Assembly: GCF_900143695.1 (NCBI RefSeq)
Contig: NZ_FRFE01000039.1
Coordinates: 1-37,433, forward strand
DNA length: 37,433 bases
Direction: 5' to 3'
DNA from: Desulfopila aestuarii DSM 18488
Lineage (GTDB): Bacteria; Desulfobacterota; Desulfobulbia; Desulfobulbales; Desulfocapsaceae
The notes beneath the pieces were generated by a model. That model was not told the origin of the DNA, did not search any database, and saw only the letters and a list, made by a program, of their open reading frames with translations. Positions 11,380 through 19,593 of this stretch are shown piece after piece (the stretch's first letter is position 1; every line of letters begins with the position of its first letter). The position numbers and the translations under genes are program-made.

Positions 11380-11795
11380 AGTTATAGTAAAATCTCCATA
11401 TAAAAAAAGATCCGGAGTACAGCCAAGATGCTGCTACTCCGGATTTTTTTTTATACCTTGCCTGTTGTTCTTTTTCTTCTGGCCTTGAGGCTGACATTTA
11501 AATACCGGGAGTTTCATCTGGTTTGGTATTTCAGTGAAAAAAGTAAGGCCGTGAGGCGTATTGTCGTACCGTCACAATCTATAGTCAATTTGCTATTTCC
11601 CAATAAGCCCAGATAGTTCTTCGATAGTGCTCCTGCAATCATCATGAAAAGAAGGTTCTATTTCACCTTCCTCTCTCCTGACATGAAGCGGAAAATACCG
11701 TGATGTATTTTTCTCCAGCTCATTTGACTTTTGTTTCTTTTTTGGTATTCAATCGGTAGCGTCCGGGAAATATCAACACAAAAGAGGTGATAATA
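11380..11795. other. 416-bp spacer between lon and the Cache-protein gene
   Basis: It contains the lon terminator and a weak hairpin (GAAGGT/ACCTTC near 11651-11670). A 62-codon frame at 11428-11616 has a hydrophobic stretch, but its start lies inside the terminator hairpin and has no ribosome binding site, so I do not annotate it. No clear sigma-28 or sigma-54 promoter was recognised ahead of the downstream chemotaxis-related pair. Confidence 0.5.
11410..11453 (+). terminator. strong rho-independent terminator of lon
   Basis: A perfect outer stem ATCCGGAGTA/TACTCCGGAT (11410-11419 with 11435-11444) contains an inner CAGC/GCTG stem and is followed by a run of T residues. An A-run on the other side could make it work in both directions. 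It begins 30 bp after the lon stop. Confidence 0.92.
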
Positions 11796-12356
11796 ATGAA
11801 AAAGCTCATAAGCATCATTCTTGTCGGTTTCATCTGTGTTTTGGGAAGCAGTGTTGTTTTTGCTGAGGAGGCTCCTCAAGCGGTGAAGGATCTCGCCGCA
11901 ACCAAGCTGGCGGCATATGGGAGTGACCCGGTAATCGTTGCCGCAGTAAAGGAGCAGAATGCGATGGGCAAATCGCTTGATGACATTAAAGCTATGGATA
12001 AGAAGTGGCAGGAGACCGCTGGAGTTGACTCTTATATGAAGTCGTTGATGGAATCGGCGTGTGGCAAGCATTTAGGTGAGATACTTGGATCGCAAGCCTA
12101 TTTTGCCGAGATATTCGTTATGGATAATCAAGGTGCCAATGTGGCAATGACGGGGAAAACTTCAGACTACTGGCAAGGTGATGAAGCAAAATTCGCAAAA
12201 TCGTTTGCCGATGGTGCCGGGGCTGTGTTCGTCGATGAAGTGGAATTCGATGACAGTTCACAGGCCTACCTGGTGCAGGTTTCGGTACCGGTGATGGAGG
12301 CAGGCAAGGCTATTGGAGCCATTACCTTCGGTATTGATGTGGAGAAGGTAGAGTAG
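11796..12356 (+). CDS. secreted Cache/PDC-type sensor-domain protein
   Basis: A 186-residue protein with a clear Sec signal peptide (KK followed by a hydrophobic core ending VVFA, cleavage before EEAPQ). The mature part is a single PDC/Cache-like ligand-binding domain: an N-terminal helical segment, then AEIFVMDNQGANVAMTGKTS, DYWQGDE, a strand ending VFVDEVEFDDSSQAYLVQVSVPV and a final GAITFGIDVEKVE, the usual order of a PAS-like periplasmic sensor fold. There is no membrane anchor beyond the signal peptide and no signalling output domain, so it is probably a free periplasmic binding protein. The ATG at 11796 is preferred over a GTG at 11787 because AGAGGTG lies in front of it. A chemoreceptor gene follows after 76 bp, suggesting it supplies ligand information to that receptor. 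That link is inference. Confidence 0.8.
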   Translation: MKKLISIILVGFICVLGSSVVFAEEAPQAVKDLAATKLAAYGSDPVIVAAVKEQNAMGKSLDDIKAMDKKWQETAGVDSYMKSLMESACGKHLGEILGSQAYFAEIFVMDNQGANVAMTGKTSDYWQGDEAKFAKSFADGAGAVFVDEVEFDDSSQAYLVQVSVPVMEAGKAIGAITFGIDVEKVE

Positions 12357-12432
12357 AGGTCGTTTGAATGCTTTCATAATTGTCGACCTGTTGCGGAGTT
12401 TGTTACCCTGAAAAATAACAGGATGTGATGCT

Positions 12433-14124
12433 ATGAATTTCCTTAAAAATTTAAAAATTCGCCTCAAGCTGCTTTTGGGTTTTGCTTTGATGATTGTGGT
12501 CATCTGTGTTTTGGGGGTGATGAGCTATATCAGTATTGGCAATATGGAGCATGAGTTGACAGATATCTTCTCGGTAAGAATGCCGGCGGTCAATCTATTG
12601 CTCGAGATTGACCGCGACCTCCAGCAGATGCTGGTTGCGGAACGTTCAATGATTTTTGCTAACGCCAAATCGGAAGATTTTAAAAAACTGGTTGAAGAAT
12701 ATGAAACCAATGCCGGCCAGGTGAAAGAACGATGGGAGAAATATAAGATAATAGAAGGGCTTAGTCCTCAAGAGCTTGAAATGATAGCGGTATTTGACAA
12801 GGGGTATGAGGAGTGGTACGCTTTGTCAAGGCAAATAGTCGATGGCCGGATCAGTGATACCCGTGCTGGAAGAACGCTGGCAATTGATCTCACTTTGGGA
12901 GAGGCAAGCCAGAAGTTTGAAAAAATGCGGGACCAGATCAACAACCTTACCGAATTAACCCAACAGTATGCCGGACTGGCCCATGAAAGTTCGATGAAAA
13001 CGGCCAAAAGAGCAGACACCGTTACCATAATCACCATAGTCGTCGGTATTGTACTCGGCATTATTATAGCTATTATATCCGCCCGGAGCATTACCCAGCC
13101 GGTTAATCTTGCAATTGTCGGATTACGCGATATTGCTGAAGGCGAGGGAGATTTGACCAAGCGTCTAGCTATTAAAACCGGGGATGAAATTGGTGATCTG
13201 GCAAAATGGTTCGATACTTTTGTGGAAAAACTTCAGGGGATTATTGGTCAGATTGCAGATCACACCAGATCTTTGGGTGATTCTTCCGAAGAGTTGACCT
13301 CTATTGCCACCAGTCTTTCGGAAAATTCAAACGAAACCGCCAAGCGTGCAGATAATGTCGCAGTGGCGGCAGAAGAGATGACTGCTAACTTGACCAGTGT
13401 TGCTGCAGCAATGGAAGAGTCAACCACCAATACGGCCATGGTAGCGAGTGCCTCGGAGGAGATGACCACAATCATCAATGAGATTGCAACGAAGTCAGAA
13501 GAAGCACGCTCAATAAGTGCAGATGCGGTTGAAAAAGCGGAGAAGGCATCGGTGAAGATGGACTCGTTGGGACAAGCTGCCCAGGCCATCGGTAAGGTGA
13601 CGGAGGCGATTACCGAAATTTCCGAACAAACCAATTTGCTTGCCTTAAACGCAACGATCGAAGCGGCACGGGCTGGCGAAGCTGGTAAAGGTTTTGCTGT
13701 CGTGGCAAATGAGATCAAGGAACTGGCAAAGCAGACCGCCGAGGCTACTCTCAATATTAAAAGTCAGATTAGTGAAGTACAGACAACTACGTCAACCACA
13801 GTTGTCGATATCGAAGAGATCACGAGAGTTATCAATATCGTCAACGACATTATCGGGTCAATCAGTACGGCGGTGAACGAGCAGTTGTCGGCCACCGAGG
13901 AGATAACAAGGAATATCTCTCAAGCCTCGCAAGGCCTCTCAGAAGTCAATGAAAACGTCAATCAGAGTTCAATGGTTGCTACGACGATCTCGGAGGATAT
14001 TTCAAGCGTCAACAGTGCAGCAAGTGATATTTCAGGAGGCAGCAGCAGGGTGAAATCAAGAGCAGAGGAGCTTCAGGCACTGGCCTCACAACTCAGCAGT
14101 CTGGTCAACAACTTCAAGACCTGA
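12433..14124 (+). CDS. methyl-accepting chemotaxis protein
   Basis: A 563-residue inner-membrane chemoreceptor. TM1 spans about residues 13-35. A periplasmic helical region of about 150 residues resembles the four-helix-bundle (4HB_MCP) sensor and contains [12 protein letters not shown]2 (about 195-215, [19 protein letters not shown]) leads to a HAMP domain (about 215-268, with [21 protein letters not shown]) and the long coiled-coil signalling domain. The conserved hairpin tip reads [31 protein letters not shown], where the CheA/CheW contact lies. The C-terminus ends SLVNNFKT and lacks the NWETF-type CheR/CheB tether. The start has AGGATG about 10 bases upstream. It is probably co-transcribed with the preceding secreted Cache protein. 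No cheA, cheW or flagellar gene is in the window. Confidence 0.95.
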   Translation: MNFLKNLKIRLKLLLGFALMIVVICVLGVMSYISIGNMEHELTDIFSVRMPAVNLLLEIDRDLQQMLVAERSMIFANAKSEDFKKLVEEYETNAGQVKERWEKYKIIEGLSPQELEMIAVFDKGYEEWYALSRQIVDGRISDTRAGRTLAIDLTLGEASQKFEKMRDQINNLTELTQQYAGLAHESSMKTAKRADTVTIITIVVGIVLGIIIAIISARSITQPVNLAIVGLRDIAEGEGDLTKRLAIKTGDEIGDLAKWFDTFVEKLQGIIGQIADHTRSLGDSSEELTSIATSLSENSNETAKRADNVAVAAEEMTANLTSVAAAMEESTTNTAMVASASEEMTTIINEIATKSEEARSISADAVEKAEKASVKMDSLGQAAQAIGKVTEAITEISEQTNLLALNATIEAARAGEAGKGFAVVANEIKELAKQTAEATLNIKSQISEVQTTTSTTVVDIEEITRVINIVNDIIGSISTAVNEQLSATEEITRNISQASQGLSEVNENVNQSSMVATTISEDISSVNSAASDISGGSSRVKSRAEELQALASQLSSLVNNFKT

Positions 14125-14173
14125 AACAAAAACGACACCATGTATTTGTCCAGAGCTTCTGCGACACTTCGAT

Positions 14174-14214
14174 ACGAGACCCAGGGAAAAGTTAGCTTTT
14201 CTGCTGGGTCTCGT
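14174..14214. terminator. long perfect hairpin between convergent genes
   Basis: The stem ACGAGACCCAG/CTGGGTCTCGT (14174-14184 with 14204-14214) continues inward as GGAAAAG/CTTTTCT around a TTAG loop. It lies between the chemoreceptor and the minus-strand hibernation factor and probably ends transcription from both sides, although there is no clear T-run. Confidence 0.6.
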
Positions 14215-14273
14215 CGTGTGAGCTGCCAGTTGGCCGGTTATTCTGCTCTCGCAGGTATTCAGGCAATAGCTGT

Positions 14274-14828
14274 CTATTGCCCGATCACCCGTACACTGCT
14301 TGCTCGTAGTTCCTCGCTGTCCTCGTGTTCGATGTACTGAACAGCCATGCCGACGCTCAGACTGTCGAAGTTGTCACTCAACAGGCTGTTGCGGTGAAAG
14401 TATATCTCATAGCCGTCGCTGCTGGTAATCCAGCCGCAATCGTTGTCGAGATAGAGTGAGGATATTTTTCCGGTACTGCCGCTCTCCTCATGGAGTTTGA
14501 CTTTGCCCTGTATCTTTTTTACCTGGGCTTCCAGTTGCCGCTGTGCACTTTTGAAGGCGTCGCGAATCGAGACGTAGGCGTCGGTGTAGGAGTGGTGCAG
14601 GTCTGGGTTGCGATTGACCGCTATCTCCTTTCCGGGCAGCTTGATCTCTATCCGGGTATGGAACAGGCCACCTTTGGTTTTCTTTTTGGAAGGGGCTTCG
14701 ATTCTGACCCGGCAGCTCTGGATGTCTGGGAACATCTGTTCAAGTTTGGCTGCATGTTTCTCTATGGCTTGTTCGACAGCTTCTGAGGAATCCATGTTGA
14801 TGAACTGAATCTGCACCGGTGTCTGCAT
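14274..14828 (-). CDS. HPF/RaiA-type ribosome hibernation factor fused to a cold-shock-like domain
   Basis: A 184-residue cytosolic protein in two parts. Residues about 1-110 match the HPF/RaiA (sigma-54 modulation protein) fold: an initial strand VQIQFINMDSS, helix AVEQAIEKHAAKLEQMFP, the strands CRVRIEAPSKKKTKGGLFHTR and IEIKLPGKEIAVNR, then helix DAYVSIRDAFKSAQRQLEAQV. Such domains bind the 30S decoding centre and silence or store ribosomes. Residues about 118-184 look like an OB-fold cold-shock domain (GKISSLYLDNDCGWI, then EIYFHRNSLL as the RNP2-like strand, and LSVGMAVQYI), which binds single-stranded RNA. It lacks the dimerisation domain of long HPF. The start has AAAGGAGAAGACT directly upstream. 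It appears to be a single gene, 123 bp after the end of the thiol-redox gene on the same strand. Confidence 0.85.
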   Translation of the reverse strand: MQTPVQIQFINMDSSEAVEQAIEKHAAKLEQMFPDIQSCRVRIEAPSKKKTKGGLFHTRIEIKLPGKEIAVNRNPDLHHSYTDAYVSIRDAFKSAQRQLEAQVKKIQGKVKLHEESGSTGKISSLYLDNDCGWITSSDGYEIYFHRNSLLSDNFDSLSVGMAVQYIEHEDSEELRASSVRVIGQ

Positions 14829-14951
14829 AGTCTTCTCCTTTACTCGAGTGGACGGGTGGACAACATGCCGATTTTCTGTCCATATGAAGAGTATATCACA
14901 GGCAGGTCATGGTACTCCAGTGAGCGTCGCTTTTTTCGGCGCAGTGGGCGA

Positions 14952-16331
14952 TCAGCCAAAATTCAGCAGGCCCGGGCGAAAGATCATAATGATACCGAAA
15001 AAGAGCATGAAGGAACCCGCCGCGAGTTTCAACCGTCGCCCGGTTTCTTCCGAGATGCGCACCGAGCTGAAAAGATAGATAAAATTGCCAAGAATGAGTA
15101 GCAGGGGAATAACATAGACCAGGGCATAAAACCCGGTCCAAAGCCCATAACTCGCGTAGTCGCTGAATTTTTTCACCAGGGTGGTCATATAGACCGCCGG
15201 AAGCATGGCGGTGCAGCCGAGCTCAATGATGTTTACGAAGATGGCAAGCGTGATAGTGGCGGTAAGCGCCAGGGCGAGACGGCCGCTGCCCTGCTTGAGA
15301 TTCCGAACAATTGCTGAAGCCTTTTTGCCGAACTGGGCCTGTTGCTGGGTAGAGAGCCCCAGTGAGAAGCCCTGGTGGAGAAAGAAATAGTCCTTGATAT
15401 TGATGATCCCGGCGATCGACACAATAATGCCGAGCGTCACCATCAGAATATGGCCGTACTTTTCAATGAACAGGCTGCCGACAAGGACCATGACCATGAT
15501 GAAGAGGAAGTACATGATGGCTGAAGTCGCGATGAATGTGAGGCCGATCAGCGCCATGTCTCTTCTTCCCCGAGTGTGGGTTAGCAGGCTCAACAAAATG
15601 ATCAGTACGGTGAAGGCGCAGGGGTTAAAACCGTCAGCCAGAGCGATGGTGAAAACAAAGAGCGGATAGGGGAATTGTTCAGCCCAGGCCTGGATACGGG
15701 TATCGGGGATGTTCCCAAGCAGCAGGAAGACGCTGACAATAAAGGTGGCGGCGAGGCCACCGAGCCAGATACGCATCCGGTTGTTTTTTGTGAGTCTTTT
15801 CTTGAGGACAAAATAGCTGGAAATATAGATTAAGAGGAATACCAGTGGCCAGTAAGGCGGCAGAATCCTGTCTACCGCCGCCGGTCGGACAAACGCGCCA
15901 AGCTCGACCTTATGACCGAGCTCTTTCTCGATGGCTTTGATAATTTGGGTGGGGTTGCCAAAATAGGCCTTGTATTGCTCGGAATATTGGAGGTTTTCCC
16001 CATCTTCAGAATAGCCGATAAAAGCCGTTTCACCGATTTGGGTTCGGGGTACTGAGCCGGCGATGATATCATGATCTTTCATGAATTTTTGCCAGATTTC
16101 GGCATCCCGCGATGTCTCGTGAAAGTGTATCTTCAGTTCGGGGTTGTTTTCTGACAGCGGTTTCATAAGTTCCATCTGCTTATGACAGTGTGGACAGGTC
16201 TCGCTGTAGAAGAAATAGATGTCAACTGCACTGGCTGGTTCTTCAGCGTGGAGTTGTGGAGGAATTGCAACCAGGGCCAGGAAAAGTGTCAGCAGAAAAA
16301 TATTCAGTATGCGTAGGGAAGCGTCTTTCAT
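14952..16331 (-). CDS. thioredoxin-like domain fused to a CcdA/DsbD-like membrane protein
   Basis: About 459 residues. A signal sequence or first TM (ending around LHAEEPA) is followed by a periplasmic thioredoxin/glutaredoxin-like domain with the redox motif CPHC (FFYSETCPHCHKQMELM). A single TM then leads into a multi-span domain with NPCAFTVLIILLSLL and, later, ELGCTAMLPAVYM. These two half-sites, each with one Cys in a membrane helix, resemble the CcdA/DsbD electron-transfer core, which moves reducing power across the inner membrane to periplasmic disulfides. The order (thioredoxin domain first, membrane core second) differs from classical DsbD, where an extra C-terminal thioredoxin domain follows. 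The frame opens at 16388, but the signal sequence begins near MKDASLRILN, so I place the start at 16331; a start at 16337 is also possible. The ribosome binding site is weak for both. Confidence 0.82.
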   Translation of the reverse strand: MKDASLRILNIFLLTLFLALVAIPPQLHAEEPASAVDIYFFYSETCPHCHKQMELMKPLSENNPELKIHFHETSRDAEIWQKFMKDHDIIAGSVPRTQIGETAFIGYSEDGENLQYSEQYKAYFGNPTQIIKAIEKELGHKVELGAFVRPAAVDRILPPYWPLVFLLIYISSYFVLKKRLTKNNRMRIWLGGLAATFIVSVFLLLGNIPDTRIQAWAEQFPYPLFVFTIALADGFNPCAFTVLIILLSLLTHTRGRRDMALIGLTFIATSAIMYFLFIMVMVLVGSLFIEKYGHILMVTLGIIVSIAGIINIKDYFFLHQGFSLGLSTQQQAQFGKKASAIVRNLKQGSGRLALALTATITLAIFVNIIELGCTAMLPAVYMTTLVKKFSDYASYGLWTGFYALVYVIPLLLILGNFIYLFSSVRISEETGRRLKLAAGSFMLFFGIIMIFRPGLLNFG

Positions 16332-16571
16332 TGTCATCTTGGTATTGAGCTTTATGTATGGTATCTGTTCCGATTCACATTCAATCAATCCATTGATTGT
16401 AGGGCGTCATTAGTGCTTTGTCCACCTTGGTTGTTGATAAGGATGCATTACATTGAACAGGACTTTTAAGACGTTTCGCTGAGTGGTCGTGCATTCAACA
16501 CCAAACGGATATCGGTTGCTGTTGAGGTTGAACTCAAACAGAGTAATTCATTTATAAAGGAATGAGCTGAA

Positions 16572-16997
16572 ATGAAAACTTCTATAGAGACACGTTGGCA
16601 AGAGAAGATGGCTTTTATCTCCCAGGTTGGCAAGAACAGCGTGGTGACCGATGCTCCGCTTGAGTTCGGTGGTGAAGAACGCGGTGCCAGCCCCAAAAAG
16701 TTGATGATGGTTGCTCTTGCCGGTTGTACCGGAGTGGATGTTGTCGAGATCTTAAAAAAAATGCGGGTGGAAATCGACGATCTGCTCATCACAATTGAGG
16801 CGGAACTTACGGATGAGGTCCCGTCAGTGTATTCGGCCATGCATATTATCTATGCCTTCAAGGGGAAAGAGCTTGATCGGCAAAAACTTGAGCGGGCGGT
16901 AGAGCTTTCCCAGGAGAAATATTGTAGTGTCTCGATGATGTATAAAAAGATCATGGATATCACCTGGGAAGTCAGATACCAGGAGCAGGTGATCTGA
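16572..16997 (+). CDS. OsmC/Ohr-family protein
   Basis: A 141-residue cytosolic protein of the OsmC fold. Members with the two reactive cysteines reduce organic hydroperoxides. Both candidates are present: one in LAGCTGVDVVEIL at the start of the long central helix and one in EKYCSVSMM. The segment APLEFGGEERGASPKKLMMVALAGC is typical of the YhfA/OsmC-like subgroup, whose substrate is uncertain. The ATG has AAAGGA about 9 bases upstream. It stands alone, diverging from the thiol-redox membrane protein, and both point to thiol/peroxide chemistry. A roughly 500-bp regulatory spacer follows before proV. Confidence 0.9.
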   Translation: MKTSIETRWQEKMAFISQVGKNSVVTDAPLEFGGEERGASPKKLMMVALAGCTGVDVVEILKKMRVEIDDLLITIEAELTDEVPSVYSAMHIIYAFKGKELDRQKLERAVELSQEKYCSVSMMYKKIMDITWEVRYQEQVI

Positions 16998-17155
16998 AGA
17001 GTACTATTTTCCTGTTCGGTTCTTCCTTCATGTTCATTGTGAGCGCCAGCAAGGTCTAATTGATCCAATCGACCTTTCATTGTTGTCTTTCGCGTCTCGT
17101 TGCCTAACTTCTAAAAGGTGTTGCTTGCTGTGTCGCATTCCAAAATGATGAGGAA

Positions 17156-17167
17156 AGTGACGTCACT
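17156..17167. promoter_or_regulatory. perfect 12-bp palindrome AGTGACGTCACT
   Basis: A fully symmetric site about 190 bp before the proV promoter -35. It resembles a dimeric regulator operator, but the regulator is unknown. It could also belong to the 3' region of the OsmC gene by chance. Confidence 0.35.
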
Positions 17168-17281
17168 GAAAGAGGGCAAACACTTTACGGGGACGAGCTA
17201 TCCAGAATGCATCCCGGTAGCTTGAGTGAGGTCGTTCACAGCCATTTCTTCAGTCACTATAGCCAGAAAAATAAAGTTCCG

Positions 17282-17296
17282 TCATGTAAAACATGA
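17282..17296. promoter_or_regulatory. inverted repeat TCATGT-AAA-ACATGA
   Basis: Perfect 6-bp arms with a 3-bp centre, about 50 bp upstream of the predicted proV -35 box. The size suits an activator or repressor site. Confidence 0.35.
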
Positions 17297-17347
17297 AAAA
17301 ATAGTTACTTAGTGCATAATCGTTTTGAGCCACCTTTATCAGAGGGG

Positions 17348-17376
17348 TTGACGGAACGTTTTGTCGAAACTAGTAT
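17348..17376 (+). promoter_or_regulatory. predicted sigma-70 promoter of the proVWX operon
   Basis: TTGACG (17348-17353, five of six consensus positions) and TAGTAT (17371-17376, four of six) are 17 bp apart. The spacer contains AACGTT within a partly symmetric GACGGAACGTTTTGTC, so a repressor bound there would block the promoter. Confidence 0.55.
17350..17363 (+). repeat. motif GACGRAACGTTWT, copy 1
   Basis: GACGGAACGTTTTG in the promoter spacer. A near-identical copy, GACGAAACGTTATT, lies 107 bp downstream at 17457-17470, close to the proV start. The pair may be operators for the adjacent MarR-type regulator. Confidence 0.35.
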
Positions 17377-17456
17377 CTCGCTAAAATAATATTCCACAAT
17401 ATTAAAATTGTCACATTGGGATGACTGCACGGGTGTTTCTTTCGCAGGAGCTCATC

Positions 17457-17470
17457 GACGAAACGTTATT
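17457..17470 (+). repeat. motif GACGRAACGTTWT, copy 2
   Basis: GACGAAACGTTATT ends about 25 bp before the proV ATG, in the predicted leader. It shares twelve of the first thirteen positions with copy 1. A protein bound to both copies could loop the leader DNA; this is speculative. Confidence 0.35.
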
Positions 17471-17495
17471 CTGATTTGACCCAAACGGATAAACA

Positions 17496-18740
17496 ATGCA
17501 AAAAATTGAAATCAGGAATCTGTACAAAATATTCGGTAAGGATCCAGAAAAAGGTCTGCAGCTCTTGAAAGAGGGCAAGAACAAAGAGCAGATTTATGAG
17601 GAGACCGGGTTGGCAGTTGGTGTGCAGGATGCCAGCTTTTCCGTAAAAAAAGGTGAGATCTTCGTTGTTATGGGGCTTTCCGGCTCCGGTAAATCGACGC
17701 TTGTCCGCATGCTGAACCGGTTGATCGAGCCAACTGCTGGTGAGGTGCTGGTTGATGGTGAGGATGTGTTGAAAATGAGTAAGCAGGAGTTGGTGAAATA
17801 CCGCCGGTCGAAGACCAGCATGGTGTTTCAATCATTCGCCTTGATGCCCCACCAGACAGTAATCGATAATGTTGCTTTTGGTCTTGAGCTTGATGGGGTT
17901 GAGAAGACCCGGCGCTATGAACGTTCCCTTGATGCCTTGAAGCAAGTGGGCCTTGAAGGTTGGGAAAATGCCTATCCGAGTGAACTGAGTGGAGGTATGC
18001 AGCAGCGGGTCGGGCTCGCACGCGGCCTGGCGGTGGATCCGGATATTTTGTTGATGGATGAAGCTTTTTCCGCCCTTGACCCACTTATCCGAACCGAAAT
18101 GCAGGGGGAGCTGTTAAAGCTCCAGGACCGTCATGAACGGACCATCGTCTTTATCTCGCATGATCTTGATGAAGCCTTACGAATCGGGGACCGCATAGCC
18201 ATTATGGAGGGCGGGCGTGTGGTGCAGGTCGGCACTCCTGAGGAGATATTGCAAAACCCGGCAGATGACTATGTGCGGGCTTTTTTCCGTGGGGTTGATC
18301 CTACCGGAGTCATTTCTGCTGGAGATATCGTCCGGGACAACCAACCAACGGTCATCTGGCATACCGCTGAAACTGGCATCCGCATGACCCTTGAGATGCT
18401 CAATAACCGCGATATGGAATTTGGCTATGTCATAGACTCTGAGCGCCGTTTCAACGGTATTGTTTCGACCGATAGCCTGCGCGAGGCACTGGAACGGGGG
18501 GCGAGAAAGATCGATCAAGCCTTCATCAAGGGTGTTACCAAAGTTGGAGAAACCGAAAGTTTACAGGATATCCTGCCCTACGTTGCCTCGAATACCTGGC
18601 CGGTGCCGGTTGTGAATGAAAAAAATATCTATCTGGGTGTGGTTTCGAAAAACCGGTTCCTTCGAACCCTCCACCGAGCCGGTAACGGTACCCAGCAGAC
18701 CCAGGAAGAGAAATCGCTTGAAGAAGGAGTTTCTGCGTGA
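17496..18740 (+). CDS. proV: glycine betaine/proline ABC transporter, ATP-binding protein
   Basis: The cytoplasmic ATPase of an osmoprotectant importer (ProU/OpuA class), 414 residues. The ATPase domain has Walker A GLSGSGKST (60-68), the Q-loop in VFQSFALMPHQ, signature LSGGMQQR (164-171), Walker B ILLMDEAFSALD (from 184) and the switch His in FISHDLDEA. The family's extra N-terminal stretch (FGKDPEKGLQLLKEGKNKEQI) is present. Residues about 275-390 form a pair of CBS-like repeats, which in OpuA sense ionic strength and gate transport. It is the first gene of a three-gene operon. Its TGA overlaps the next gene's ATG (TGATG), which indicates translational coupling. There is no strong Shine-Dalgarno before the ATG. 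Confidence 0.96.
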   Translation: MQKIEIRNLYKIFGKDPEKGLQLLKEGKNKEQIYEETGLAVGVQDASFSVKKGEIFVVMGLSGSGKSTLVRMLNRLIEPTAGEVLVDGEDVLKMSKQELVKYRRSKTSMVFQSFALMPHQTVIDNVAFGLELDGVEKTRRYERSLDALKQVGLEGWENAYPSELSGGMQQRVGLARGLAVDPDILLMDEAFSALDPLIRTEMQGELLKLQDRHERTIVFISHDLDEALRIGDRIAIMEGGRVVQVGTPEEILQNPADDYVRAFFRGVDPTGVISAGDIVRDNQPTVIWHTAETGIRMTLEMLNNRDMEFGYVIDSERRFNGIVSTDSLREALERGARKIDQAFIKGVTKVGETESLQDILPYVASNTWPVPVVNEKNIYLGVVSKNRFLRTLHRAGNGTQQTQEEKSLEEGVSA

Positions 18741-19582
18741 TGTTGAATTTTACAGAAAAGGTAATCCCTCTCGACGTTTGGGTTACTCAGTTTGTTGATT
18801 GGCTTGTGGAGGGGTATCGTCCTTTTTTTCAGGCCATCAAGTGGCCGGTCGAGGTGACTTTGTCGGCTATCCAGGGAGGTTTGGTGGCTATTCCTCCTAT
18901 TGTGGTCATATTGCTTCTCGGTGTTGTTGCCTGGCGTGCATCTGGCGTTAAACTTGGGATACTGACCATTTTTACTATGCTGTTTATCGGTTTATTGGGT
19001 CTGTGGGAGGACACCATGATCACGCTGTCGATGGTGATCAGTTCAGTTGTTTTCTGTGCTCTTGCCGGGATTCCTCTGGGGATCTGCGCTGGTCGCAGTG
19101 ATAACTTTGAGCGTGCCTTGAGGCCGCTACTCGATGCGATGCAGACCACGCCGGCTTTTGTCTATTTGGTACCGATCGTCATGCTTTTTTCAATCGGTAA
19201 TGTAGCGGGAGTGCTGGCGACGATTGTTTTTGCACTCCCACCAATCATCCGCCTGACCAGCCTGGGCATTCGTCAAGTTCATCCTGAACTGGTTGAGGCC
19301 GCCCTGGCCTTTGGTGCCACCAGTTGGCAGGTATTGACGAGAGTCCAGATTCCACTTGCTCTGCCAACCATTATGGCAGGGCTTAACCAGACCATTATGA
19401 TGGCATTGTCGATGGTCGTTATCGCGGCATTGATTGGTGCCGGTGGCCTGGGGGCCCCTGTTGTGCTTGGCCTGAACACCCTGGACATTGGTGTTGCAAC
19501 TATTGGCGGCCTTTCCATTGTCCTTGTCGCTATTGTCTTAGATAGAATTACCCAGTCTCTTGGGACACAAAAGAAAAAATGA
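18740..19582 (+). CDS. proW: glycine betaine/proline ABC transporter, permease
   Basis: A 280-residue inner-membrane permease with about six or seven hydrophobic helices. The BPD-type EAA loop that contacts the ATPase reads ELVEAALAFGATSWQVLTRVQIPLALPTIMAGL. The N-terminal amphipathic segment and the LEDTMITLS-like stretch (here LWEDTMITLSMV) are typical of ProW/OpuAB. The chosen start is the ATG at 18740, whose A is the last base of the proV stop; a GTG at 18737 is in the same frame. proX starts 11 bp after its stop. It works with ProV as the translocation channel. Confidence 0.95.
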   Translation: MLNFTEKVIPLDVWVTQFVDWLVEGYRPFFQAIKWPVEVTLSAIQGGLVAIPPIVVILLLGVVAWRASGVKLGILTIFTMLFIGLLGLWEDTMITLSMVISSVVFCALAGIPLGICAGRSDNFERALRPLLDAMQTTPAFVYLVPIVMLFSIGNVAGVLATIVFALPPIIRLTSLGIRQVHPELVEAALAFGATSWQVLTRVQIPLALPTIMAGLNQTIMMALSMVVIAALIGAGGLGAPVVLGLNTLDIGVATIGGLSIVLVAIVLDRITQSLGTQKKK

Positions 19583-19593
19583 GGAGGAGTAAA

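Larger units (their letters stand above)
16998..17495. other. 498-bp regulatory spacer upstream of the betaine-transport operon
   Basis: No gene is apparent. The spacer holds several symmetric elements (17156-17167, 17282-17296, a repeated GACGRAACGTTWT motif) and a good sigma-70 promoter (17348-17376), each listed separately. The predicted leader from the promoter to proV is about 110 bases. Confidence 0.6.

Noticed and set aside
11428-11616. 62-codon hydrophobic frame after lon
   Set aside because: Its ATG lies inside the terminator hairpin and has no Shine-Dalgarno.
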